The notes under the pieces: generated by a model | Seen by the model: the letters and a program-made list of their open reading frames with translations, nothing else | The model's database searches: none | What the model was told of the DNA's origin: nothing | Source: Globomyces pollinis-pini | Lineage: Eukaryota > Chytridiomycota > Chytridiomycetes > Rhizophydiales > Globomycetaceae | DNA: 29,017 bases | Reading direction: 5' to 3' | Assembly (NCBI GenBank): GCA_025399215.1 | Contig: MU621304.1 | Coordinates: 1 to 29,017 of the forward strand | Translations under genes and position numbers: made by a program | Shown: positions 21,469 to 29,017 of the stretch, piece by piece | Layout: the number at the start of each line of letters is the position of its first letter | How positions within the stretch are numbered: position 1 is the stretch's first letter

Positions 21469-22043
21469 ATGAGTCAAAGTCCAAATGGTCAGGGTTACAT
21501 TGTCGCTTCTAGAGCTCCAGGATTAGCTAATTATCCTCATGCTAGAAAAGCTGGTGGTTTGATTTTTGTCTCTGGAATTAGTTCAAGAAATCCTGATAAT
21601 TCTTCTTGGGAAGGTATGATGTTCTTTTGGAATCATGGATTATAGGAGTATATCATAATCCTTTACTGATTTAGGTGGTGGAGAATGCTGATGGTACATT
21701 TACTCTAGATATTAAAGCTCAAACTCATGCTGTTATTAAAAAGTATTTTGATTCTTTTAAATTCATTATAGTATTGAATCTATCTTGAAAGAAGCTGGAG
21801 CTGGATTGGAAAATATCATTGATTTGACTGTATTCTTGGTATGACTTGTCCACTAAAATAAAAGGTGGACATGAAAGATTACAATGAATTTAATCAAGTT
21901 TACAATCTTTACTTCAATGCTGAAACTGGACCTTCAAGAACTACAGTAGCTGTCAAACAATTACCAAATCCTCGGTTATTGGTATAAACTTCAATTGACT
22001 CAACAATTAGATTGAAATTAAATCAACAGCTTTAGCACCATGA
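21469..22043 (+). CDS. 2-aminomuconate deaminase (RidA/YjgF fold, AmnD type)
   Basis: 143 residues after introns of 32, 27, 29, 26 and 29 nt with a 2-nt exon between the first two. Characteristic blocks are LANYPHARKAGGLIFVSGIS, SSRNPDN, LDIKAQTHAVIKNIESIL, VDMKDYNEFNQVY and GPSRTTVAVKQLPNPRLLIE, which is the AmnD-like branch and not generic RidA. The enzyme deaminates 2-aminomuconate in tryptophan/2-aminophenol catabolism. The dehydrogenase that makes its substrate is encoded 1.8 kb downstream on the other strand. A generic enamine deaminase role remains possible because functions in this superfamily are hard to separate by sequence. Confidence 0.88.
21614..21674 (+). other. Two mini-introns separated by a 2-nt microexon (GA) in the aminomuconate deaminase gene
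   Basis: Between SSWE and VVENADG the best reading is intron 21614-21645 (32 nt), exon GA at 21646-21647, and intron 21648-21674 (27 nt). This gives GAA-GGA-GTG (E-G-V) and keeps the frame. One 61-nt intron from the first GT to the last AG puts the downstream exon out of frame and reaches a stop (TGA) within five codons. No other GT/AG pair I tried restores frame. Confidence 0.65.
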
Positions 22044-22171
22044 AAAAAATAAATTGTTCTATCATTCTCACAACTTTGGATTGGTAAAGTGGACACTACA
22101 ATTTTTAGTGAGCAAATTTTGGTTTATTCTTGGTTACAAAGATTCATTTTCGCCATCATAAATCAGAAATT

Positions 22172-23095
22172 TCATTTGGTAGATTTAGACGCTTTCTTTG
22201 CTGGTGTCGCTTTCTTTACCACTTTTTTTACTGGTTTCTTCACGACTTTCTTTGCCTTCACTGCGACTTTTTTCTTCTTAACTACCTTCTTTACTTTGAC
22301 AACTCGTCTTGGTTTACGCTTGTATTTTTCTTTAGCTGCTTCTTCCACACTTTTGATGAATTCAATTGCTTTTTTGTTGTCTTCCAAATACTTTTCCATA
22401 TCTTTGTTATACTTTTCAATCTCTTGTGCACTGGCATTATATTTCTATACCATTAAGGCAATTCATTTACTTGCTTTTCAGTTTCAGATAATAACTTCCA
22501 TTTTTGACCATAGTTTTTACTTTGAGCAATGATCGAATCTGTTGATAGATCATTCTTTCTCAACTCGGTTGTGAATTTCATGAAACCACTTAAAGGCTTT
22601 TTTGGTTTTTTAGGATCTTTTGGTGCCTGTTTAGTGGTACCGTATGCACGCAAATGTAAAAATGCACGTCGTTTTAGGATCAGATAATTGATTTTTTGAT
22701 CTGCAACTTGTAGATTGACTTTTTCTGCTTCACTAACGAATTTCTAAAGAAGCTATTTAATAATGATCTAAATTTACATTCTTTGTTGCAAGGTCCAATT
22801 CTGACCATTGTTTCGCAGTTGCCTTGAAATCAACGGGATTGGAGTTCCCATCCTTATTTTTGAATTGTGATTTGATGAACAAGTTGTAACCGGATACTTT
22901 ACCTTGTGGAGCATCATACTTTTCAGATAGTAGTTTTAGTTGATACTTTGCTTTTCGTTGTTCCAAAGTTTTACGAGCATCTGCAGCTTCGATCGTTTGC
23001 ACTTGTATAAATCTTTACAAGAGATTACCTGTTGCAAAGTATCTTGCTTGACTTTGGATTTGTCGTGAGTAGATGGAATACCTCACCAAGAACAT
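22172..23095 (-). CDS. Mitochondrial two-HMG-box DNA-binding protein (TFAM/Abf2-like)
   Basis: 278 residues after introns of 27, 34 and 26 nt. The first exon gives MFLVRYSIYSRQIQSQARYF, a basic, hydroxylated, acid-free presequence typical of mitochondrial import. Box A is around VSGYNLFIKSQF...AKQWSEL and box B around KPLSGFMKFTTEL...NYGQKWKLL. A helical Glu/Lys segment follows, then a ~50-residue Lys/Val/Ala tail (KKVVKK repeats, then ATPAKKASKSTK) resembling linker histone tails. The architecture fits a nucleoid packaging protein of mitochondrial DNA; transcription activation is not shown. The basic tail is longer than in yeast Abf2, which ends near box B. The tail accounts for the long opposite-strand open frames here. 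Confidence 0.85.
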
Positions 23096-23278
23096 GATGA
23101 AAATTTTACCCTGGTACTGGACAACTTTTAAACTGTCCACAAGTCAGTCCAATTAACACAGTTACGTAAATCAATATTCAGGTTGGAATATCTATGCTGA
23201 ATTGTCATCCAAAGTTCAACTGCCACATCGCAGATTTGAGGGAAACAAGGAAAAGAACAAACAATTCACAAAATAGTT

Positions 23279-23605
23279 TTATTGTATTGATTCAACTTGC
23301 TTTCCTTTAGATTTTTCTTGTTGTGTTTTCCAAGCTTGAACTGTCTTGATTATCTTCATACGAACTTCATATTTGGCACCAGCTCGAGGAATTCCATTCT
23401 CCATACAAATACACTTTAAAGTCTCACAATTGGTCTTGTCAAGCATTTTAGTTAATGTTTCGGTTTCCACCCATTCAAGAAGATCTCCTCGAAGTTCAAT
23501 GGACTTGTTTTCTTTTAGTTTCTGTTTGAAATTTCCAACTCGCTTCTTCTTTGCTACTTTACTTATTTTACCACTTCCACTCAAATTTCTGATTGATTTG
23601 AACAT
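23279..23605 (-). CDS. Small basic SAP-like protein, probably mitochondrial
   Basis: 108 residues, intronless, starting at the ATG at 23605 (MFKSIRNLSGSGKIS). The N-terminus is rich in Lys, Arg, Ser and Asn without acidic residues until about residue 35, fitting a mitochondrial presequence. Residues ~55-95 (TLTKMLDKTNCETLKCICMENGIPRAG and following KYEVRMKIIK) have the helix-turn-helix spacing of a SAP domain (Leu...Leu-x-x-x-Leu/Cys..Gly-Ile-x..Gly..K-x-x-L/M). SAP domains bind DNA. It lies 183 bp upstream of the HMG-box gene on the same strand, so the two could share a mitochondrial nucleoid role (inference). The SAP call is moderate. Confidence 0.6.
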   Translation of the reverse strand: MFKSIRNLSGSGKISKVAKKKRVGNFKQKLKENKSIELRGDLLEWVETETLTKMLDKTNCETLKCICMENGIPRAGAKYEVRMKIIKTVQAWKTQQEKSKGKQVESIQ

Positions 23606-23878
23606 TAGGAAAGAATAAAATATCAAATAGTGTCCAGTTGGTCACTAACTGGACAAACGTCGAAAATTCACCGAAAGAACAGAATTTCAGTTCTTATACA
23701 ATCATTTGGATTGAACCCTGATTCGCCAAATTCAGTAAATCAAGTTCCTACACCTTGAGAGTAGTTTCGCTTCATGTGTGCCATCACGTTCGCCTATAAA
23801 ACTTCATGTTCAATTAAATCTAGTAAAGTGATTTTCCAAGCAGTAATGAATTGGGTTTTATTGAAAATGATAATCTTA

Positions 23879-25533
23879 TTAATGCTTGATACAAATGGTT
23901 TTTTCCTAAAAATCAGATAAGAAAACATTCAAACCTCGCAAAAGAAATGCATGGAATAATCTTTGCCTTCTCTTCCCAATCCAGAATTCTTGACTCCACC
24001 AAATGGCATGTTCAAGTCTCGTGTCATCCATGTATTAACCCATACTGTTCCAACCTTCAAGCCTCGAGCAACTCGATTGGCTTTTCTGCCATTTTCAGTC
24101 CATACACTGGCAGATAGTCCATATTCAGTCGCATTGGCATAACCAATTACCTCTTCTTCAGTCTTGAAAGGACTGATTGTAACGACAGGTCCGAATATTT
24201 CTTCTTTCTGGCATCTAGATTCAGTTGGATGTAATCTAAACATCAATTAATATAACAATTTGGTACCCTGTGATAACTGTAGGTCTCAAAAAGTAGCCTG
24301 ATTGTAACTGTTGGTCTTGAATACGTGACCCACCACAATGGATTTTACCACCTTCTTGTTTGGCGATTTCAATATAAGACACAACCTTTTCTAAATGTTG
24401 AAGACTTGCATAACGTGAAGATGATACTGTTTACCTAACCAATGCTATTTAAAAGTAATTAGTGATTTAAAAGTGTTACCACCCATCTGTGTGCTCGGAC
24501 TAGTAGGATCACCAACAATCAATTCATTTGCCTTTTTCACAAATTCAGTCACAAATTTTTCGAATATGGATTCTTCAACAAAAATTCTTGATCCACACAA
24601 ACATATTTCACCTTGGTTAGCAAACGATGAACGAATAGATGTAGTCAGTGCTATGTATTTAAAAGATATTATCTTACCTTCATTAAAGTCTGCATCTGCA
24701 AAAATGATGTTGGCATTCTTTCCTCCAAGCTCCAAAGACAACTTTTTGTTCTGTTTTGATGCAGCATTATATATAATACCACCAGTGACGGTACCTAATT
24801 GATAATTAGTATTTAAAAATTACCTCCAGTAAAAGAAATTAATGGAACTTGAGGATGATTGACAAGGAAGTTCCCTGCGTTTGGTCCAGTTCCAAAAATC
24901 ATATTAACAACTCCTTTTGGAACACCTACATCTTGCATGACTTGACATAACATCCAAGCAGTAACACTGGTGAATTCACTAGGTTTACACACGCTGGTAC
25001 ATCCAGCTTGAGGGAAAATTAGTAAAATTGTACATACATGCCATACAAGGAGCAATTTTCCAGGTTAGCAGATACAATGGTAGATTCCATGGAGAAATTA
25101 AAGCAGCAACACCAACAGGGTCCTTGACAACAAAGCTATGAGCAACTCCATCCAACTCTGTATAGCGTTCCTGTTCATGCAACATACTGGTAGCAAAGAA
25201 CCTAAAGTTATAAATTGCTCTAGGGATATCGACAGTGCGAGCCAACGACACTGGTTTTCCTTGATCCTGAGATTCAGCTAGGGCAAACTCTTCCAACCTT
25301 GCCTCTATTCCATCAGCAATCTTTAGCATTAAATTTGATCTAAATTGTCTTGTAGTCTTAGACCAAGTCAAAAACGCTTTTGAAGCAGCTTCAACAGCCA
25401 ATTCCACATCAACATTATTTGAATTTGGTATTTTTGCAAAGACAGTTGCATTTGCAGGATTTAACGAATCCAAATAAGTCTGATTAGAGGGCGCAAGAAA
25501 TGAACCATCGATAAAGTTTTGTAATTGATGCAT
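23879..25533 (-). CDS. 2-aminomuconic semialdehyde dehydrogenase (ALDH8A1 type)
   Basis: 480 residues (human ALDH8A1 is 487) after introns of 31, 29, 27, 35, 30, 31 and 29 nt. It starts MHQLQNFIDGSFLAPSN. Conserved blocks are AESQDQGKPVSLARTVDIPR, ISPWNLPLYLLTWKIAP, KPSEFTSVTAWMLC, LISFTGG, SLELGGKNANIIF, FANQGEICLCGSRIF (catalytic Cys in GEIC), EEIFGPVVTISPF and MPFGGVKNSGLGREG. The FANQGEICLCxSRIF and EFTSVTAWMLC forms favour the ALDH8 subfamily over betaine or general ALDHs. It oxidises 2-aminomuconate semialdehyde in the kynurenine pathway. Introns four and five are separated by a 10-nt exon. The last exon ends EKTICIKH, as in ALDH8. Confidence 0.9.
24405..24479 (-). other. Two mini-introns separated by a 10-nt microexon in the ALDH gene
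   Basis: On the minus strand, intron 24479-24445 (35 nt) is followed by a 10-nt exon, CATTGGTTAG (24444-24435), and intron 24434-24405 (30 nt). The assembled reading is QMG-ALVS-LQHLEKV, matching the conserved ALDH block GA(M/L)VS..HLEKV. Skipping the exon would lose the frame. The exon itself ends TTAG and is followed by GTAA, so it could be mis-recognised as intron sequence. Confidence 0.75.
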
Positions 25534-25815
25534 TCAAGTTTTGTGGGGGAAACTTTGGTGCAATTCCAAATTGGTTAAATGCATGTCACATGTTTCAAGA
25601 AATGAATGAACAGAATTCAATCATCTTGTCAGATATAAATGGAATAATTGAATAAAATTCTCGTTGGTTTGATGAGCTAGTCTCTCAGTAAGCGTCTAAT
25701 AACGTGAAAGATATTTGTATTAATATCAGATCTCTATTGATTGATAAATGGTGAATTTATTGGGAAGACTTCAATAATCAAACTAATTAGAAGGCGACGT
25801 GTTGAGTGCTACTAT

Positions 25816-26790
25816 TCAGATTTTCAGGATTGCAAGATAATCGTTAATCTCTTGTGCTGTTTTCCCCTGTTGAATCAAAGTCTTGATCAATTCTGTTCGC
25901 TGATCTTGTTTTGCCTTCGTTTGATCAAACAAAAGTCTCTCACGCTGAATCTGCAATTCTGCTTCTTTAAATGCCTTGTTAAAATCAAATGCTGCGCGAT
26001 CCAATTCTATTTGCTTACAGGACGATTCGGCATACATAGATGAAAACTCCTTGTGCTGAAGAGGCCCAAAGCTTACCGAATCACGTTCAAAAGATGCTAA
26101 TCGTTTCTTTGAATTTGACGTTCCCAAGAAAGCAGTCGAGTTTTGCACAGGTTCTAAAAATGGGCGAGCGATATCAATATCATCGTCTCCGGAGAGTGAT
26201 ATCGTAAGATCACTTTCCGCAGTATCAATTTGCTTCGTTAAGGAGGTCATACGATCACTTTCTTGGATATCAATTGGGTTAGTGGAAGATATTATTGGAT
26301 TATTTTCTTGGATATCAATTGGCTTTGTGGTTGGGATCATGATATCACTTTCCTGGGTATCAATTTGCTTCACGTCCTGGCTGTCGGCAAACAAAGCGTC
26401 CATTGCAGCAAAGTTGGGGCACATGTCTTCTAACTTTTCCTCTATAGTTGTAATCCCAAGACCTCTATCATCATCTGTAATGCCCCAGCCCGTGCAGCCA
26501 GCAGCATGTTTAGTTTTCTTGTACGTATTAAAGTAACCTTCATATCTGGATTTCGTTTGTTTGGCATCCCATGGAATCTTACTACCCTCTGACACATACT
26601 TTGCCAACTCTTTGTAAGCATCAATTTTCCTGAACTTTTTTTCTCCTTGAATAGCGGATTTGGTAATCATGGCGAAGTTCTCCTTCACTTTCAGCCAGTT
26701 AATAATGAGCAGCCGTTGCTCATTGTTTGTATGAGGTGTCCGAGGGCCAACTTCGTTCTTATCTGACAGGTACTTGTTTCTTTTGGCCAT
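25816..26790 (-). CDS. Myb/SANT-like DNA-binding protein with a 15-residue repeat
   Basis: 324 residues, intronless, ATG at 26790. The N-terminal ~110 residues (NNEQRLLIINWLKVKENF, then FRKIDAYKELAKYV, KQTKSRYEGYFNTYKKT, GWGITDDDRG) look like the trihelix Myb/SANT-like domain found in fungi and oomycetes and in some Harbinger-type transposon partners. Residues ~145-205 contain four degenerate 15-residue repeats beginning ID(T/I)xE (IDTQESDIMIPTTKP, IDIQENNPIISSTNP, and so on). The C-terminus is a charged helix (FDFNKAFKEAELQIQRERLL) ending QQGKTAQEINDYLAIL. The gene is visibly richer in G+C than its neighbours and lacks introns, which suggests a transposon-derived or recently acquired gene. 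No transposase is nearby. Confidence 0.75.
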   Translation of the reverse strand: MAKRNKYLSDKNEVGPRTPHTNNEQRLLIINWLKVKENFAMITKSAIQGEKKFRKIDAYKELAKYVSEGSKIPWDAKQTKSRYEGYFNTYKKTKHAAGCTGWGITDDDRGLGITTIEEKLEDMCPNFAAMDALFADSQDVKQIDTQESDIMIPTTKPIDIQENNPIISSTNPIDIQESDRMTSLTKQIDTAESDLTISLSGDDDIDIARPFLEPVQNSTAFLGTSNSKKRLASFERDSVSFGPLQHKEFSSMYAESSCKQIELDRAAFDFNKAFKEAELQIQRERLLFDQTKAKQDQRTELIKTLIQQGKTAQEINDYLAILKI

Positions 26791-26818
26791 AAGCAAATTT
26801 CGTCCAAAAAAACTTTAT

Positions 26819-26833
26819 AAAAAAAAAAAAAAA
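26819..26833. repeat. Poly(A) tract between divergent genes
   Basis: A run of 15 A residues lies in the 105-bp gap between the SANT-like gene (-) and the MYND gene (+). It is probably a nucleosome-depleting element of a compact bidirectional promoter. Confidence 0.5.
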
Positions 26834-26895
26834 TCGAAAAAGCCCGACTTTCTTATTTTTGATGGTTGAAAAAATGTCAATCTTTTTTCGTTATA

Positions 26896-27450
26896 ATGGA
26901 TTTGACAGCACCAAAACCAATATCAAAATGTGGATTTTGCGAATCTGAAGAAAACTTTAAATTATGCGTTCAGTGTAGAGAATGTGGATATTGCTCAAAA
27001 GAATGTCAAAAAAACGATTGGGTGGATCATAAACTATTTTGTAAAGCAATTTCAAAATTCAAAGAAATCGCTAACTTATTCGAAACTAATAATAATTATA
27101 AATCACTTTTAAACGAATATGCTACAAAAGAAACAACAGGTAGAAAATTACTCTCAACTTATTTGTTCTTAGGTTTCGAATTAAACTCTAGAAGATTAGT
27201 TCAATTCTCATTCAAAAATTTACAAAATGTCAAAATGATGGCGGATATTAGTTATATGTCTTCTGGTGGACACGCTGATGTTGATATAAAATTGGCAAAA
27301 CCAACAGATGAAGAAAGAGGTGGGTCACAGTGGGCTATTGCAATGGATTATACGAATCGCTATGATATGGATAAAGAATATTCAGTTGTGTTCACTCTAG
27401 ATTTACCTGATGATATTTATCTAGTGAAACCATTCATAATAAATAAATGA
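26896..27450 (+). CDS. MYND-type zinc-finger protein
   Basis: 184 residues, intronless. The MYND finger occupies residues ~12-50: CGFCESEENFKLCVQC, then CGYCSKECQKNDW, then HKLFC, giving the full C-C-C-C-C-C-H-C zinc ligand set. The remainder has no domain I recognise; it includes LLSTYLFLGFELNSRRLVQF and ends with an Asp-rich segment (TLDLPDDIYLVKPF). MYND fingers usually bind proline-containing peptides of partner proteins. The ATG at 26896 was chosen; the frame is open a little further upstream but without an earlier ATG. The gene is divergent from the SANT-like gene. Confidence 0.85.
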   Translation: MDLTAPKPISKCGFCESEENFKLCVQCRECGYCSKECQKNDWVDHKLFCKAISKFKEIANLFETNNNYKSLLNEYATKETTGRKLLSTYLFLGFELNSRRLVQFSFKNLQNVKMMADISYMSSGGHADVDIKLAKPTDEERGGSQWAIAMDYTNRYDMDKEYSVVFTLDLPDDIYLVKPFIINK

Positions 27451-27582
27451 GAACCTTAAATCAAACGAATAATGTTTACGAACCCTCTTGATCTGATTAT
27501 ACCACTATAACCACGCGACTTGGTAGCAATGTCGTGGATCTTGGAATGTTTAAATATTTGCCAGTCCATCTGAATCATTCAA

Positions 27583-28762
27583 ATGTCAAGTACTAATGTA
27601 ATCAGATCAGTCGCACCTCCACTCTTTCTGGATCCAATGGACTATGTTGCTTTGGTAATTGTCATCATCCACTTCGTATGTATCTTTATCATATTTCTCT
27701 TTGCCATTCTACAAAAATTAGACATAAAGAATCAGAATACCAAGAAATATTTAACAATGCTGACAGTTCTAAGCTTAGTATGGCAGATATTTATGTTTTG
27801 GGCATATTTCTGCAAAGGACATCAAATAGTTAGATTTATTGGAGCAACATCTGCATTGCCACTAACATTGATGACTGTCGTTGGCCAAATGGAGATACTA
27901 AAAGCGGTGAGTCTATATCACTCTACACGACACAAAGTTAAAATACTACAGATCATGGCAGTTTTACTGTTTGCTTTGGCATTGATTGGACGTTTGACAG
28001 TGACTCCATATATGGACAGTGATACTCCAGACTTTTGGGCAATGGTAAATGAAATTACTTGTTTGACCATGTAGTTTCAAAAAGTAACTTATATGGGGTT
28101 TATGGTCCCCTGTGTGCTTTACGAAAATTACCATTGCATTTATGTTAGTTATACACTATTTCATATTGCTAAGGCCTATGCTGCATTAGGCAATTTACAT
28201 CCTGCGATTTGGAACTCGCAGAAAGCGGCATACATGCGACTATTTGCTCTTGTAGGATTTTCTTTAATCTTTTCATGGATTGGATTAGTTCTGTGGATGA
28301 TATCCTATGGAAGTAATGAATTTTCAATATTTCCAAATTTGTATGTAATCGGAGCGAACACTGGCATTCTCCATGTTGTCTTTGGTAAAATCCTTGCCTT
28401 ATTAACTGTTTCTAGTTGCTTTATTTATAATTCAACTCACTAAAGTGCCATTAGAGAAACATGCAAAAGCCATAAAGGCCAGAAACCAAACCACAAAATT
28501 ATCCGTCACGCCAAAAGTCCAAGATTATTTCAACACCAATCTAAATGATATAAACAACGCTTCCCGAGATGAGATCATTCCCAATGAAATTGCTCCTAAC
28601 TCCCCTGCTCCAAACAATACTGAGGAGTATAAGTTACCAGATGCGCTACAAGATGAAAATTATGAGATGTTCTCTTTCCTCGAAACTTTCGCTTTCACAA
28701 ATACCCTTATACCGTCCGATAAAAACTCTCAAAAATCACTGAAAAGTTTGGCAGCAAAGTAA
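27583..28762 (+). CDS. Seven-transmembrane protein, GPCR-like
   Basis: 374 residues after introns of 24 nt (28041-28064 region) and 31 nt (28412-28442 region). Seven hydrophobic segments follow a short, uncharged N-terminus: YVALVIVIIHFVCIFIIFLF, YLTMLTVLSLVWQIFMFWAY, LPLTLMTVVGQMEILKAV, ILQIMAVLLFALALIG, LTYMGFMVPCVLYENY with the following helix, LFALVGFSLIFSWIGLVLW and YVIGANTGILHVVFGKILAL. The C-terminal ~110 residues are hydrophilic with several Ser/Thr and Asn/Pro, as in a cytoplasmic receptor tail. There is no DRY or NPxxY motif, and I cannot assign a receptor family. It could be a nutrient or pheromone-type receptor or a non-signalling membrane protein. Confidence 0.7.
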
Positions 28763-28967
28763 AACAAGTAAAAATGTCCATGCACATAAATTAAATACAA
28801 ATAAACCAAACAAAAATATGCGTCAATCTCCAAAAAGAAGTATGAAAATAATAAAAATCAACCACAGTTTACAAGATTTCCTCAGTATTTCCATAAATAT
28901 TACAGAAAAAGCAAAGTGTTAGAGATGATAATTTAATATATTCATCAAATATAGATAGCATTTTAAT
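28763..28967. other. Intergenic region between convergent genes
   Basis: About 205 bp of AT-rich sequence that should contain the 3' UTRs of the 7TM gene (+) and the edge gene (-). No coding frame or repeat was seen. Confidence 0.5.
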
Positions 28968-29017
28968 TTAGCATTGTCCAGCTTTGGTGGCAGTGGCTCC
29001 AGCAACTTTAGCAACAC
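28968..29017 (-). CDS. 3' end of an unidentified gene at the window edge
   Basis: The minus strand reads VAKVAGATATKAGQC followed by TAA at 28970-28968. The Ala/Thr/Lys composition and G+C-rich codons (GTT GCT, GCC ACT GCC ACC) look like a well-expressed protein end. Only about 15 residues are visible, so the product cannot be named. Confidence 0.45.
   Translation of the reverse strand, partial: VAKVAGATATKAGQC

Noticed and set aside
22089..22532. Phe-rich open frame on the + strand resembling a membrane protein
   Set aside because: It is the antisense of the Lys-rich tail and helix of the HMG-box gene; AAG/AAA codons read as CTT/TTT on the other strand.
1..29017. tRNA or other structured RNA genes
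   Set aside because: I looked for B-box-like GGTTCRANTCC sequences and paired stems on both strands and found none convincing; a covariance-model scan would be decisive.

Overview
The window looks like nuclear DNA from an AT-rich, intron-rich early-diverging fungus. Supporting this are spliceosomal GT-AG introns, eukaryotic housekeeping genes (RPN5, UPF1, NTF2, PEX2, a CAB4-like PPAT), a mitochondrial HMG-box protein, a secreted aspartic protease and a 7TM protein. The lineage is an inference; an entomophthoralean or zoopagomycete-type fungus is plausible, but nothing here fixes it. Genes are packed 80-540 bp apart on both strands. Introns are extremely short: I placed 66 intron units in 13 apparently intact genes, 65 of them 24-42 nt long and one 86 nt. 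After removing them, the coding length of every one of these genes is a multiple of three and conserved family blocks are restored.

Layout. 1-202: 3' end of an unidentified gene (+). 253-1735: decayed, 5'-truncated AMP deaminase pseudogene (-). 1851-3433: class C beta-lactamase-like serine hydrolase (+). 3546-5158: proteasome lid subunit RPN5 (-). 5241-6615: secreted, possibly GPI-anchored aspartic protease (-), followed by a relic of a second protease. 7020-7439: small secreted protein (-). 7978-12163: ABCC transporter (-). 12284-13354: PEX2 (-). 13563-16820: UPF1 helicase (-). 17077-17590: NTF2 (+). 17790-19924: RasGAP (+). 20091-21077: phosphopantetheine adenylyltransferase (-). 21469-22043: 2-aminomuconate deaminase (+). 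22172-23095: mitochondrial two-HMG-box protein (-). 23279-23605: small SAP-like basic protein (-). 23879-25533: 2-aminomuconic semialdehyde dehydrogenase (-). 25816-26790: Myb/SANT-like protein (-). 26896-27450: MYND zinc-finger protein (+). 27583-28762: seven-transmembrane protein (+). 28968-29017: 3' end of another gene (-).

The main unusual signal is intron architecture. At four places a single intron site is filled by introns laid directly end to end (AG|GT, zero-length exon): two in UPF1, one in NTF2, and a run of four consecutive 29-33 nt introns in the RasGAP gene. In two further genes neighbouring introns are separated only by a 2-nt (aminomuconate deaminase) or 10-nt (ALDH) microexon, both needed to keep frame. 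Together these look like a 0/2/10-nt series of tandem mini-introns, formally like recursive-splicing ratchet points but at about 30 nt per step. I know of no described system of this form in fungi.

Functionally, the aminomuconate deaminase and the ALDH8A1-type dehydrogenase catalyse consecutive steps of the lower kynurenine (tryptophan) pathway and lie within 4 kb, with two predicted mitochondrial DNA-binding-type genes between them. UPF1, the nonsense-mediated decay helicase, carries two tandem intron pairs in its own gene, so mis-splicing could in principle feed back on its own mRNA.
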